Origin: Novosphingobium barchaimii LL02
Lineage (GTDB): Bacteria > Pseudomonadota > Alphaproteobacteria > Sphingomonadales > Sphingomonadaceae
Assembly: GCF_001046635.1 (NCBI RefSeq)
Contig: NZ_KQ130455.1
Coordinates: forward strand, 418,477-482,476
DNA: 64,000 nt
Direction of reading: 5' to 3'
Positions 28,422 to 37,819 of the stretch are shown piece by piece (within the stretch, counting starts at the first letter, position 1; each line of letters begins with the position of its first letter). The notes beneath the pieces are model-generated. The model was not told the origin of the DNA, did no database searches, and worked only from the letters and a program-made list of their open reading frames with translations. The translations under genes and the position numbers were made by a program.

Positions 28422-28485
28422 GTCGAGGGTGTGCGCGGCAACGCCTGAACAAGTTTTTCTGCGAGCGCGGCCGCGCACCCTCGAT
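28422..28485. repeat. GC-rich imperfect inverted repeat
   Basis: TCGAGGGTGTGCGCGG and CCGCGCACCCTCGA pair over 14 bases with a two-base bulge. It sits about 55 bases downstream of the stop codon of the minus-strand symporter gene and may end its transcript. Confidence 0.35.
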
Positions 28486-28540
28486 CGCTGAGTCGAGCTG
28501 ACGCCAGATCGCACGCGGGGGTGCGCGGTGTCGTATAAGG

Positions 28541-29872
28541 TCATCTAATGTAGTCGTATATTTGCTCATGTGACGCGGCAGCGCTGCGTTCCGATTGCAT
28601 CAACCCGAGCCGCTTTGCGACGATCAGCGGCACCAGCACCTGTCCAGCGACGTTCACTGCGGTGCGTCCCATGTCGAGGATTGGGTCGATCGCCAGCAGT
28701 AGGCCGGCCCCTTCGAGCGGCAATCCGAGCGTCGAAAGAGTGAGCGTCAGCATGACGACGGCCCCGGTCAAACCTGCGGTGGCCGCCGAACCCAGTACGC
28801 TGACCACCGCGATCAGGGCGTAGTCCGATGGGTGCAGGGCGATGCCGTAAAACTGAGCGACGAAGATGGCCGAGATCGCCGGATAGATCGCCGCGCAGCC
28901 GTCCATCTTGGTGGTGGACCCCAGCGGTACCGCGAACGCGGCGTAGGAGCGCGGCACGCCGAGCCGCTCGGTGACCTCCTCGGTAACCGGCATCGTCCCG
29001 ACCGAAGAGCGGGACAGGAAACCCAGCTGGATCGCCGGCCAGGCCGCCGCGAAGAACCGCAAGGGGTTGATCCGGTGGATCAGCAGCAAGGCCGGATAAA
29101 CGCCCAGCAACACGAGCGCGAGCCCCAGATACACGGCTCCCGCGAAGGCGCCGAGGGCAGACAGCGCGTCCCAGCCGTAACTCACCACCGCATCGGCGAT
29201 CAGCGCGGCCGAGCCGAGCGGCGTAAGCGCGATGAGCCAGCGCAGCAGCTGGCGCAGCACCTGGTTGGCCGAGGTCATGAATGTCAGGAACGGCTCGGCC
29301 TTCGCCCCGACCTTCACCGCCGCCGCGCCAACGGCGACTGCTGCCACGATGATCTGCAGCACGTTGAAAGATACGCTGGTAGTAGCGGCGCCGTCTGCGA
29401 TCTGCGTCGCAGCGCCGATGCCAAGGTAGTTCGCGGGCACCAGACCCTTGAGAAAGTCGAGCCATCCGCCCACTGCTCCCGGCGCCTGCGCCGTGTCCGC
29501 AGCCACACCGGCATGAAGGCCAGGCTGGATCACCAGACCCAGCACGATGCCGATCACTACAGCGATCAGCGCAGTGATCGCGAACCACACGAGCGTATGG
29601 GCTACCAGTCGCACCGCGTTGTCCAGCCCGCGTATTGCCGCCACCGAGGCGACGATCGCGGTGAACACCAGCGGCGGCACGAGAGTGCGCAACAACTGCA
29701 CGAAAATCTGTGCGACCGTATGGAACGTCGCGGTTGCTCCTGTCGCCGCGGCGCCTATCGGATCGAGGCCTTTGATGACAAGGCCCGCTACAAGCCCAAG
29801 CACCATGCCCAGCATGACTTGCGTTCCGAAGCCGGGGAGGTAGCCGCGATGCGGGTAGGTTTTCGGGTTCAT
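28541..29872 (-). CDS. Cation:dicarboxylate symporter family transporter (TcyP/cystine-type candidate)
   Basis: A 443-residue member of the same broad family as the symporter at 24748, but clearly diverged. It has SRSSVGTMPVTEEV in the serine loop, VPLGSTTKMDGCAAIYPA in place of the NxDG motif, and DPILDMGRTAVNVAGQV. This STTKMDG wording and the large hydrophobic N-terminus resemble the cystine carrier branch (TcyP/YdjN). It lies 25 bases after a serine acetyltransferase gene and is probably co-transcribed with it. Together with the FMN monooxygenases upstream, this supports a role in sulfur amino acid uptake, though the substrate is inferred. Confidence 0.82.
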   Translation of the reverse strand: MNPKTYPHRGYLPGFGTQVMLGMVLGLVAGLVIKGLDPIGAAATGATATFHTVAQIFVQLLRTLVPPLVFTAIVASVAAIRGLDNAVRLVAHTLVWFAITALIAVVIGIVLGLVIQPGLHAGVAADTAQAPGAVGGWLDFLKGLVPANYLGIGAATQIADGAATTSVSFNVLQIIVAAVAVGAAAVKVGAKAEPFLTFMTSANQVLRQLLRWLIALTPLGSAALIADAVVSYGWDALSALGAFAGAVYLGLALVLLGVYPALLLIHRINPLRFFAAAWPAIQLGFLSRSSVGTMPVTEEVTERLGVPRSYAAFAVPLGSTTKMDGCAAIYPAISAIFVAQFYGIALHPSDYALIAVVSVLGSAATAGLTGAVVMLTLTLSTLGLPLEGAGLLLAIDPILDMGRTAVNVAGQVLVPLIVAKRLGLMQSERSAAASHEQIYDYIR

Positions 29873-29897
29873 GCTTTTCCCTTTGAACGCCGTGCGG

Positions 29898-30875
<978 letters not shown>

Positions 30876-30892
30876 GACGAAAGCCCTCCGAT

Positions 30893-31055
30893 GTCGATCA
30901 ATTCCATGCGGTCGGCCCGGAAACAGCCGGCAACGACGAGTCCGTGCTTGCGGCTTGGTTGCCTGAGAGCGGAGCGGTTGGCTCGGGGTGAGGCGTGCAT
31001 GGCGATGGTGGGCTTTGCGATGACGAAGAACCCGGTGCAGTTGCCGGCCGACTGA
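30893..31055 (+). CDS. Possible small protein (54 aa)
   Basis: The frame [20 protein letters not shown]... ends at a TGA at 31055. It is rich in Arg and Cys, and 44 of 54 codons end in G or C, which is coding-like for this genome. However, it has no good ribosome-binding site and begins 17 bases from the divergent acetyltransferase gene, so it would occupy that gene's promoter. An overlapping 71-codon frame exists on the other strand. I give it as a weak candidate. Confidence 0.25.
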
Positions 31056-31438
31056 AGCAGGCAATCGACCGGATCCTGGAACAACAAGGATATCTCAACT
31101 AATCCGGTAGATAAATACGGTCAAGCGAAGCCGGGGGTTTGATGACCAAGAAAACATGCGCGCTCGGGAAGATCGCCTTTGCCGACGGTTTTTCGAAAAA
31201 CGCCCTGGATTGATCGTCCCGGCGGCGGTGTCACGAAGGGTTGGCAGGGGAGTGCCGCAATGCCAGCCCCGCCGGGGACATGGCACAGCAACGCTTCGTC
31301 ATCGCCATGCCGAGCGGCTTAATCCGGTTTTATCCCGACATCCTGATCTGTTTCCAGATGAAGGCGACATGTCCTGGTCTGGCGGCTTCCGACCAAGAGG
31401 CCGTGGCTTGCCGCTTTGCAGATTAGATGGCTGTGATG
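31056..31438. other. Intergenic region, no gene recognised
   Basis: About 380 bases upstream of the serine acetyltransferase gene and downstream of an FMN monooxygenase gene. It is the likely place for the promoter of the acetyltransferase/symporter pair. I see no clear operator or conserved coding sequence. Confidence 0.4.
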
Positions 31439-32779
31439 TTATGCAAATGCAGCGGCAGTTCGATCATCCCGCATGTGTTGGTTGGCGACGGGAGGCAGAC
31501 CGAGATTTCCGCGAAGCGTCTCGGCGGTATACTCATCCCGATATAGCCCACGGCCCACGAGGATAGGTAGAACGTCGGCGCGGAACCTGTCCCAATCGGC
31601 GGGGTGCTGGACGAACAGGTTGAAGCCGTCGGCGGCGCCGCTTTCATACCAGTGCTCCAGCGTGTCGGCGATAGTTCCGGGCGAACCGGCGATCCGTAGC
31701 CAGGTCGCGACCTGCGTTTCAAGCACCTGCCGCAGGCTCGCGCCTTCGCGCTTGGCATGGTCGATTTCCTCGTGAAAGCGGCTGATACCGGCGGCTTCGG
31801 GGAGCACGATGTCGGGGAACGGGGCGTCCAGGTCGTAAGCGTTGAAGTCATGGCCGGCGAACTGGCGCGAAAGATTGGCGAGCGCGGTGCGAATGTCGCC
31901 GTCCGAGGTGCGCGCCCGTTCGATGGCTCGCGCCTCCTCATCGGTGTCGGCGATGGTCACGCTGAGCGCGGGGATGAACAGCAGTTCCGCCGGATCACGG
32001 CCGACTGCCTCGGCGCGGGCGCGGATGTCGTTCGCGAGGTCCAGCGATTCCTGCGGGGTGCGCGCGAAGCTGAACGCGATGTCGGCGTAGCGCGCGCTAA
32101 GTTCCCGCCCCTGCGGCGAAGTCCCCGCCTGCACCAGCGGAGGCTGGCCCTGCGGTGATCGCTGAATGTTGAGCGGGCCCGTTACCGAGAAGAACTCGCC
32201 GCGATGATCAAGCCGGTGCAGTTTGGCGGGGTCGAGAAAACGCGCAGCGGTACGGTCACGGGTGAAGGCATCCTCTTCGTAGGAATGCCATAGGCCCTGC
32301 ACCACCTCCACCGACTCGGTCGCGCGGCGGTAGCGGGTTTCATAATCGCCGTGACGACTGCCGCTGAAGTTGCCCGCCGTGCCCGGATCCTGGCTGGTGA
32401 CGATGTTCCACCCCGCCCGGCCACGGCTGATGAGGTCGAGCGAGGCGAGGCGGCGGGCGATGTCGAAAGGCTCCGAATAGGTGGTGCTGATCGTCGCCAC
32501 CAGGCCGATGCGACTGGTCGCGGCCGCCACGGCTGACAGCAGGGTCAGGGGTTCCAGGCGGTTGAGGTGGTGATTGGGAAAGTCGGGCGTGATGTACTGA
32601 CTGTCGACGATGAACACGAAGTCGAACTTGGCCTCCTCCGCTTCGCGTGCCTGCTTGACGTACCAGTCGATATCCACGCTGGCGTCCAGTGGCACCGCGG
32701 GGTCGCGCCACAGGCCTTTGCCCGAGGCGTCGCCGATGCCGATGAGGACGGCTCCCAGCTTCAATAGCTCGCGTGGCAT
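31439..32779 (-). CDS. FMN-dependent monooxygenase, NtaA/SnaA/DszA family (copy 1)
   Basis: A 446-residue bacterial-luciferase-type enzyme that uses reduced FMN and oxygen. Family hallmarks are FDFVFIVDSQYI, NRLEPLTLLSAVA, SLDLISRGRAGWNIVTS, ARFLDPAKLHRLDHRGEFF and NIQRSPQGQPPLVQAG. Relatives oxidise nitrilotriacetate, dibenzothiophene sulfone or alkyl sulfones. Here it is the last gene of a unit with an ABC importer and a second, similar monooxygenase, close to cysteine synthesis genes. Cleavage of C-S bonds for sulfur is therefore favoured. No flavin reductase gene is visible in the window to supply reduced FMN. Confidence 0.9.
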   Translation of the reverse strand: MPRELLKLGAVLIGIGDASGKGLWRDPAVPLDASVDIDWYVKQAREAEEAKFDFVFIVDSQYITPDFPNHHLNRLEPLTLLSAVAAATSRIGLVATISTTYSEPFDIARRLASLDLISRGRAGWNIVTSQDPGTAGNFSGSRHGDYETRYRRATESVEVVQGLWHSYEEDAFTRDRTAARFLDPAKLHRLDHRGEFFSVTGPLNIQRSPQGQPPLVQAGTSPQGRELSARYADIAFSFARTPQESLDLANDIRARAEAVGRDPAELLFIPALSVTIADTDEEARAIERARTSDGDIRTALANLSRQFAGHDFNAYDLDAPFPDIVLPEAAGISRFHEEIDHAKREGASLRQVLETQVATWLRIAGSPGTIADTLEHWYESGAADGFNLFVQHPADWDRFRADVLPILVGRGLYRDEYTAETLRGNLGLPPVANQHMRDDRTAAAFA

Positions 32780-32792
32780 GTCGAGGGTTCCT

Positions 32793-34469
32793 TCAATATA
32801 CGGTGAAAAGGCTGCGCGTGGCCGGGGCCGCGACGGCGAGGCGGGGCGCGGAGTCAAGCAATTTGCGCGTGTAGGGATGCGAAGGGTTGGCCAGCAGTGC
32901 GCCGGCCGGTCCCGTTTCGACGACTTGTCCGCGATACAGCACGGCCACCCGGTCGGCGATGCCCGCGACCGAACCGAGATCATGCGAGATGAAGATCTGC
33001 GCGATACCGCGCTCGTCCGCGAGGCGGCGCAGCAGCTTGAGGACATGGAGCCGATTCACCGCGTCGAGGGCGCTGACCGGCTCGTCGAGCAGCAGCACCT
33101 TGGGTTCCAGCGCGAGGGCGCGGGCGATGACGGCGCGCTGGCGCTGGCCTCCCGACAACAGGCGCGGCAGACGGGTGGACAGTTCAGGTTCGAGGCCGAC
33201 GGCGCGCAGCGCCGCCGTCACCGAGGCGTCGATGGCCGACACACCCAGCCGGCCTTCGCGCAAGTACAGGCCCTCGGCGATCGAGGCGCCGATGGTAAGG
33301 TCCGGGTCTAGGCTGCGCAGCGGATCCTGGAACACGTATTGCAGCGCGCCCGAGCGGCGCAAATCGCGCAAGGGTTTGCCGGTCAGACCGTCGATCCGCT
33401 GGCCGTCCAGTTCGATCGCCCCCGTGGCGGCGGGGATCAGGCCGAGCACCGTGCGCAGCAGGGTGGTCTTGCCCGAGCCTGTCTCACCGATAAGCCCAAG
33501 AATTTCTCCGGGGGCGACCTGGAGGTCGATGTCCTGCACGACCGTACGGATGCCGTAGCCGGCGTGGAGGCCCCGGACGCTTAGTATCGGGACGCGTTGG
33601 GGCGCATCGGCGGATTGTGGCCGGTTCACGGCGATGGGGTGGACGGCGTGGTCGTCGATCAGGCTGCGGGTATAGGCGCTTTTTGGGTGGTGCAGGATTT
33701 CGCGGGTGGAGCCCGCTTCCACGATCTCGCCCGAGCGCATGACGATCACATGGTCGCAGACCTGCGAGACGACCGCCAGGTCGTGCGAGACCAGGATGAG
33801 CGTCAGGCCTTCCTCGCGGCGCAACGTGTCGATCAGGGCAAGGATTTCGGCCTGTACCGTCACGTCGAGGGCGGTGGTCGCCTCGTCCGCGATCAGCAGG
33901 CTGGGGCCGGCGCAGATGGCAAGTGCGATGAGCACGCGCTGGGCCATGCCGCCGGACAGCTCATAGGGATATTGGTGATAGACGGCTGTGGCATCGGCGA
34001 ACCCAACCCGGCCAAGGAGATCGAGAGCGCGATCGCGGGCGGCTTTGCGCTGCATTTTCAGATTGGCGCGGATCGCTTCGGCAAGCTGGCGGCCGACAGG
34101 TATCGAGGGGTTGAGGTAGGAGCCGGGGTCCTGGAACACCGCCGACAGCTCGACGCCGCGCAGCGCTCGCCATGATGTCGCGTCGAGCCGCGAGAGATCG
34201 ACGTCGCGGTAGCGGATCGAGCCCGAGGCGACGCTCAGCCCCGGTGGCAGCACGTCGAGGATGGCGCGGCACGTGAGCGATTTGCCGCTGCCCGATTCCC
34301 CGACGATGCCAAGGGTGCCGCCGCGCGGGAGGTTGAAGTGCATGTCACGCACCAGTTCGCGCCCGTCGGCGGCGATGATGCGCAGGCCGTTGACCGATAG
34401 GATCGGGTCGGCAGGCTCGGCCCGGCGTGCGCGGCGATCGAGGCTGACGACATTATCGAGAGTGGTCAT
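32793..34469 (-). CDS. ABC transporter ATP-binding protein, fused OppD-OppF type
   Basis: A 558-residue protein with two complete nucleotide-binding domains. The first has Walker A GESGSGKS, signature YELSGGMAQR and Walker B LLIADEATTALD. The second has GETGSGKTTL, LLSGGQRQR and VLLLDEPVSALD. Such fusions power Opp/Dpp-type importers, with each half specific to one permease. It overlaps the permease gene upstream by four bases (ATGA), and the FMN monooxygenase gene follows after 13 bases. Confidence 0.94.
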   Translation of the reverse strand: MTTLDNVVSLDRRARRAEPADPILSVNGLRIIAADGRELVRDMHFNLPRGGTLGIVGESGSGKSLTCRAILDVLPPGLSVASGSIRYRDVDLSRLDATSWRALRGVELSAVFQDPGSYLNPSIPVGRQLAEAIRANLKMQRKAARDRALDLLGRVGFADATAVYHQYPYELSGGMAQRVLIALAICAGPSLLIADEATTALDVTVQAEILALIDTLRREEGLTLILVSHDLAVVSQVCDHVIVMRSGEIVEAGSTREILHHPKSAYTRSLIDDHAVHPIAVNRPQSADAPQRVPILSVRGLHAGYGIRTVVQDIDLQVAPGEILGLIGETGSGKTTLLRTVLGLIPAATGAIELDGQRIDGLTGKPLRDLRRSGALQYVFQDPLRSLDPDLTIGASIAEGLYLREGRLGVSAIDASVTAALRAVGLEPELSTRLPRLLSGGQRQRAVIARALALEPKVLLLDEPVSALDAVNRLHVLKLLRRLADERGIAQIFISHDLGSVAGIADRVAVLYRGQVVETGPAGALLANPSHPYTRKLLDSAPRLAVAAPATRSLFTVY

Positions 34470-35287
34470 GCGCGCTGCTCCTGTGTGCCTGCATCCCGCA
34501 TCGCATCGGCCAGCGCGTTGAGCGCCCAGACCGTCGCGACGATCAGCAGGGCGGGGGCGATGGGGCCGAAGGGGCGATCGTAGAGGGCGGAAAGATCTGT
34601 CGCCAGCAGGCCGCCCCAGGTCGGGTCGGGCGGAACGACACCGATGCCAAGGAACGTCAGCGAGGCGACGATGGACAGGCAGGCGCCGGTCATCGACGCG
34701 GCCGAAACCGCCACGGCTGGCAGGACCTTGGAGACGACATGATGGCGGATGGTCGAGGCGGTCGAGGCGCCCATCAGCCGGGCCGCCTCGATGTACTCGG
34801 CATTGGCGACGGACAGCGCGGCGGCGCGGCTGACGCGAAAGAAGGCGGGGGTGATGAGAATGCCCACGGCGAACATCGCCTGGGTTAGGCCGTTGCCGAG
34901 CATCGCCGTCATGGCGATGGCGAAGACCAGGAAAGGCAGCATCATCAAGGCGTCGATAAGGCGCAGGCTCACCCATTCGAACCGCTTTCCAAGGAATACC
35001 GACAACAGGCCCGGAACCACACCCAGCAGCATCCCGATCGACACCGAGAGCAGACTGGCGAGCACCGAGACGGTGGAGCCGGCGAGGAGGCGGCTGAAGA
35101 CGTCGCGGCCCAGTGCGTCGGTGCCCAGCCAGTAGGCCGCGCTGGGTCCCTGGAGCAGCGCAGACGAATCCTGCGCAAGCGGATCGTGCGGCGCCAGCGA
35201 CGGGCCAAACGCGGCAAGCATTGCGACCACCGCCAGGATGACGATGGCGGCACGGGCGCTGGGGTAGCGCAGGAGGTTTCGGATCAT
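34466..35287 (-). CDS. ABC transporter permease (DppC/OppC-like)
   Basis: A 273-residue inner-membrane permease. It has the N-terminal helix and LAPHDPLAQD of the DppC group, WLGTDALGRDVFSRLL, and the EYIEAARLMGAS coupling loop that contacts the ATPase. It ends with LTFLGIGVVPPDPTWGGLLA, typical of this family. I used the internal ATG at 35287, which follows the other permease gene by four bases. Confidence 0.92.
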   Translation of the reverse strand: MIRNLLRYPSARAAIVILAVVAMLAAFGPSLAPHDPLAQDSSALLQGPSAAYWLGTDALGRDVFSRLLAGSTVSVLASLLSVSIGMLLGVVPGLLSVFLGKRFEWVSLRLIDALMMLPFLVFAIAMTAMLGNGLTQAMFAVGILITPAFFRVSRAAALSVANAEYIEAARLMGASTASTIRHHVVSKVLPAVAVSAASMTGACLSIVASLTFLGIGVVPPDPTWGGLLATDLSALYDRPFGPIAPALLIVATVWALNALADAMRDAGTQEQRA

Positions 35288-35291
35288 CGGC

Positions 35292-36296
35292 TCAGCTCCT
35301 TCGCCGGGCAGCGGGTTGCAGCACGCCGAGCAGGACATTGACGCACAGGTTGCAGGCGAGAATCAGCACGATCGAGACGACCAGCGTCCCCTGGACTACC
35401 GGCACGTCCCCGCGCAGGGCGCTGTCGGCCGCCAGCTTGCCCATACCGGGCATGTTGAAGATCGCCTCGGTGACGACGGCGCCGCCGATCAGCATCGGCA
35501 CACGCAGGGCCACCACCGTCAATGCCGGGCCGGCAGCGTTGCGCAGGACGTGGACGAACAAGATGCGCCTGCGCGATAGCCCGCGTACCACCGCGCCCGT
35601 CACGTAGTTTTCGGATAGCGCGCTGACGAGCCCGGTGCGCAATTGCCGGGCGAGGTCGGCGACCACATCGACGCTCAGCGCCACTGCCGGAATGCCGATG
35701 GCGGCAAGCCAGCCCGCCGGGTCCTCGGAAAACGGCACGTAACCCGACGAAGGCAGCCATCCCAGCCACAGGCTGAACACCAGGATCAGGCCGAAGGCGA
35801 CTACGAAGGGCGGCAGCGAGGAGACGATCGCGGCGAACAGTGTAATCGCGCGGTCGATCCGCGTGCCGCTGCGCACGCCGGCGACCAGGCCGAGCCCGGT
35901 GCCGAACACCAGCCCCATCAGCAGCGCCATGCCGGCGATAGAGAGGCTGATCGGCAGGCGCTGGGCAATCAACTCGCTTGCGGAAATGCCGTTGAACCAC
36001 GAGGTGCCAAGGTCTCCGCGCAGAAGCTGGCCCATCCATTGCAGGTATTGCAGCGCGATCGGCTGGTCGAGGCCAAGGTCCGCGCGGATGCGCGCGATGA
36101 TTTCGGGCGAGGCGGCGTCGCCGGCGATCCCCGCCGCCGGATCAAGCCCCGAGACCACCCCCAGCAGAAAGGTGATGAGCGTGGCGACGAGGAACACCGG
36201 CACCGCGATGGACAGCGTCGATCGGACGAAGCGCGCCGCCGCGCGGGCGTGGCGCAATTGCACCACCTGCGCGCCTTGTTGCAGGGCTGGGGTCAT
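35292..36296 (-). CDS. ABC transporter permease (DppB/OppB-like)
   Basis: A 334-residue inner-membrane permease with about six helices. Typical motifs are RADLGLDQPIALQYLQWMGQ, LLRGDLGTSW and the EAA-type loop SENYVTGAVVRGLSRRRILF. It overlaps the substrate-binding protein gene by four bases. With the DppC-like permease and the fused ATPase it makes a complete importer. Confidence 0.93.
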   Translation of the reverse strand: MTPALQQGAQVVQLRHARAAARFVRSTLSIAVPVFLVATLITFLLGVVSGLDPAAGIAGDAASPEIIARIRADLGLDQPIALQYLQWMGQLLRGDLGTSWFNGISASELIAQRLPISLSIAGMALLMGLVFGTGLGLVAGVRSGTRIDRAITLFAAIVSSLPPFVVAFGLILVFSLWLGWLPSSGYVPFSEDPAGWLAAIGIPAVALSVDVVADLARQLRTGLVSALSENYVTGAVVRGLSRRRILFVHVLRNAAGPALTVVALRVPMLIGGAVVTEAIFNMPGMGKLAADSALRGDVPVVQGTLVVSIVLILACNLCVNVLLGVLQPAARRRS

Positions 36297-37819
36297 TCGA
36301 CGGTCACTCCTTCCCAGCGGAGCTGCGAGGGCACGATGTTGAGGTTCTTCACCCGTGAGCGCGACGCGATCACGATTGGCGTGCTGAACAGCCAGACGCT
36401 GGGCCCTTGTTCGACGCCCAGGCGGGTCGCGCGGTGCAGGCGTTCGGCGTAATGCGGATCGTCGATCGGGGTGGCGCGCACTTCATCGATGGCTTTGAGG
36501 AAAGCGGGCGCCGAATAAGGCCCGCTCAGGTTCATGATCCCCTGCGGGCCATAGACCGCCAACAGGTTCTGGATCGGCGATTCACGCCCGACCGTGCCGT
36601 CCACGGCGATGGCCGGGCGCTTGGCGATATAGACTTCGCTCTGCCAGCTGGAGGAACCCGGCGGAATGAGCCGCAGTTTCGACTTGATCCCCACGCGCGC
36701 AAGCTGCGCCTGGAGCAATTCGGGCAGTCCTTCATTTGAGATCGGATTGATGACGATTTCCACCGTCAGGCTGCCGGGCGCATAGCCGGCCTGGGCGAGC
36801 AGCGCCTTGGCGCGCGCCGGATCGTAGCCCCACCGGTCCTCGGTCTCGGGATCGAAGGCGAAGTAATGCGGCGGGAACGGCTGGTTGGAGGGAGTGCCCA
36901 GACCCGCCGTCAGCGTCCTGACCAGCTCGTTCCGGTCGATCGCATAGCGGACCGCCTCGGCCACGCGGGGATCGTTGAACGGCGTCTTGTTGCGGTTGAT
37001 CATCAAGTCGGACGAGATCAGCGAAGGCGCGGTCGTAACCTGAAGGCCGCGCGCCCGCGCTTCTTCAACCCGCTTGGGCGCGATCGGAGCGACGTCGATC
37101 GCGCCCGACATCAGCGAGGCGATGAGCGTCGAAGGATCGGACAGAGTGGTGAGTTCCAACCGCTGGATATGGATGTTCGCCGCGTCCCAGTAATCGGGGT
37201 TCTTCACGAAGTAGGCGTGCGATTCCGGTACGAACTCCACCATCTTGAACGGCCCCGCGCCGACCGGCCACAGAGCCAGCTTCGCGGGATCCTTCGCGGC
37301 GGCGGTGGGGCTGGCGATGGCGCCGACGCGCCCCGCCATGACGTAAGGCAACTGATAGTCGGGCCGGGCGAGGTGGAACACCACACGGCGCGGGCCGTCG
37401 GCGGTGAAGCTGGCGATGCTTTCGATCTCGGCTCGCAGGAACGAATCCTTCTGCGTCTTGCCGCGTTCGAAGAAGGCTTTCACAGCGCTGGCATCGAGAG
37501 GCGTGCCGTCGGTGAACTTCAGCCCGTCACGCAGTTCGAACGTCAGCGTTTTGCCATCGGACGAATAGGCCCAGCTTTTCGCCAGCGCGGGCTGGACGTT
37601 GCCCTGCTTGTCGAGGCGGGTCAGCGAGGCGTAGGCGATGCTCACCGGATTGATATCCGCGCCGGTACGGCTGGTAACCGGGTCCCACGAGGTCGGCAGC
37701 ATATACGCCCAGCGGACCCGCGCATTGCCCTTGGCGTCACCGCCCGAGCCGCTGCATCCCGCCACCGCGAGCGCGGCGGCCAGGATGACGGTCCATTGCT
37801 TTAATAAGTTGCGGATCAC
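36293..37819 (-). CDS. ABC transporter substrate-binding lipoprotein (family 5)
   Basis: A 508-residue periplasmic binding protein with a lipoprotein signal (LAVAGC, lipid-anchored Cys22). Family 5 features include LAKSWAYSSDGKTLTFELRDGLKFTDGTP, the FNDPRVAEAVRYAIDRNELV region and WGYDPARAKALLAQAGY. These proteins bind peptides, nickel, glutathione or other small organic molecules. Its position between two FMN monooxygenases suggests it captures their substrate, perhaps an organosulfur compound; the ligand cannot be read from sequence. It overlaps both neighbouring genes by four bases. Confidence 0.93.
   Translation of the reverse strand: MIRNLLKQWTVILAAALAVAGCSGSGGDAKGNARVRWAYMLPTSWDPVTSRTGADINPVSIAYASLTRLDKQGNVQPALAKSWAYSSDGKTLTFELRDGLKFTDGTPLDASAVKAFFERGKTQKDSFLRAEIESIASFTADGPRRVVFHLARPDYQLPYVMAGRVGAIASPTAAAKDPAKLALWPVGAGPFKMVEFVPESHAYFVKNPDYWDAANIHIQRLELTTLSDPSTLIASLMSGAIDVAPIAPKRVEEARARGLQVTTAPSLISSDLMINRNKTPFNDPRVAEAVRYAIDRNELVRTLTAGLGTPSNQPFPPHYFAFDPETEDRWGYDPARAKALLAQAGYAPGSLTVEIVINPISNEGLPELLQAQLARVGIKSKLRLIPPGSSSWQSEVYIAKRPAIAVDGTVGRESPIQNLLAVYGPQGIMNLSGPYSAPAFLKAIDEVRATPIDDPHYAERLHRATRLGVEQGPSVWLFSTPIVIASRSRVKNLNIVPSQLRWEGVTVE

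Larger units (their letters stand above)
27827..28540. other. Intergenic region with hairpins, no gene recognised
   Basis: About 700 bases between the IS relic and the symporter gene. I see three inverted repeats (listed separately) but no convincing gene on either strand. The base composition is less coding-like than that of the neighbours. Confidence 0.45.

Noticed and set aside
31241-31426. 61-codon plus-strand frame upstream of the acetyltransferase region
   Set aside because: No motif, no clear ribosome-binding site, and codon use is not convincing.
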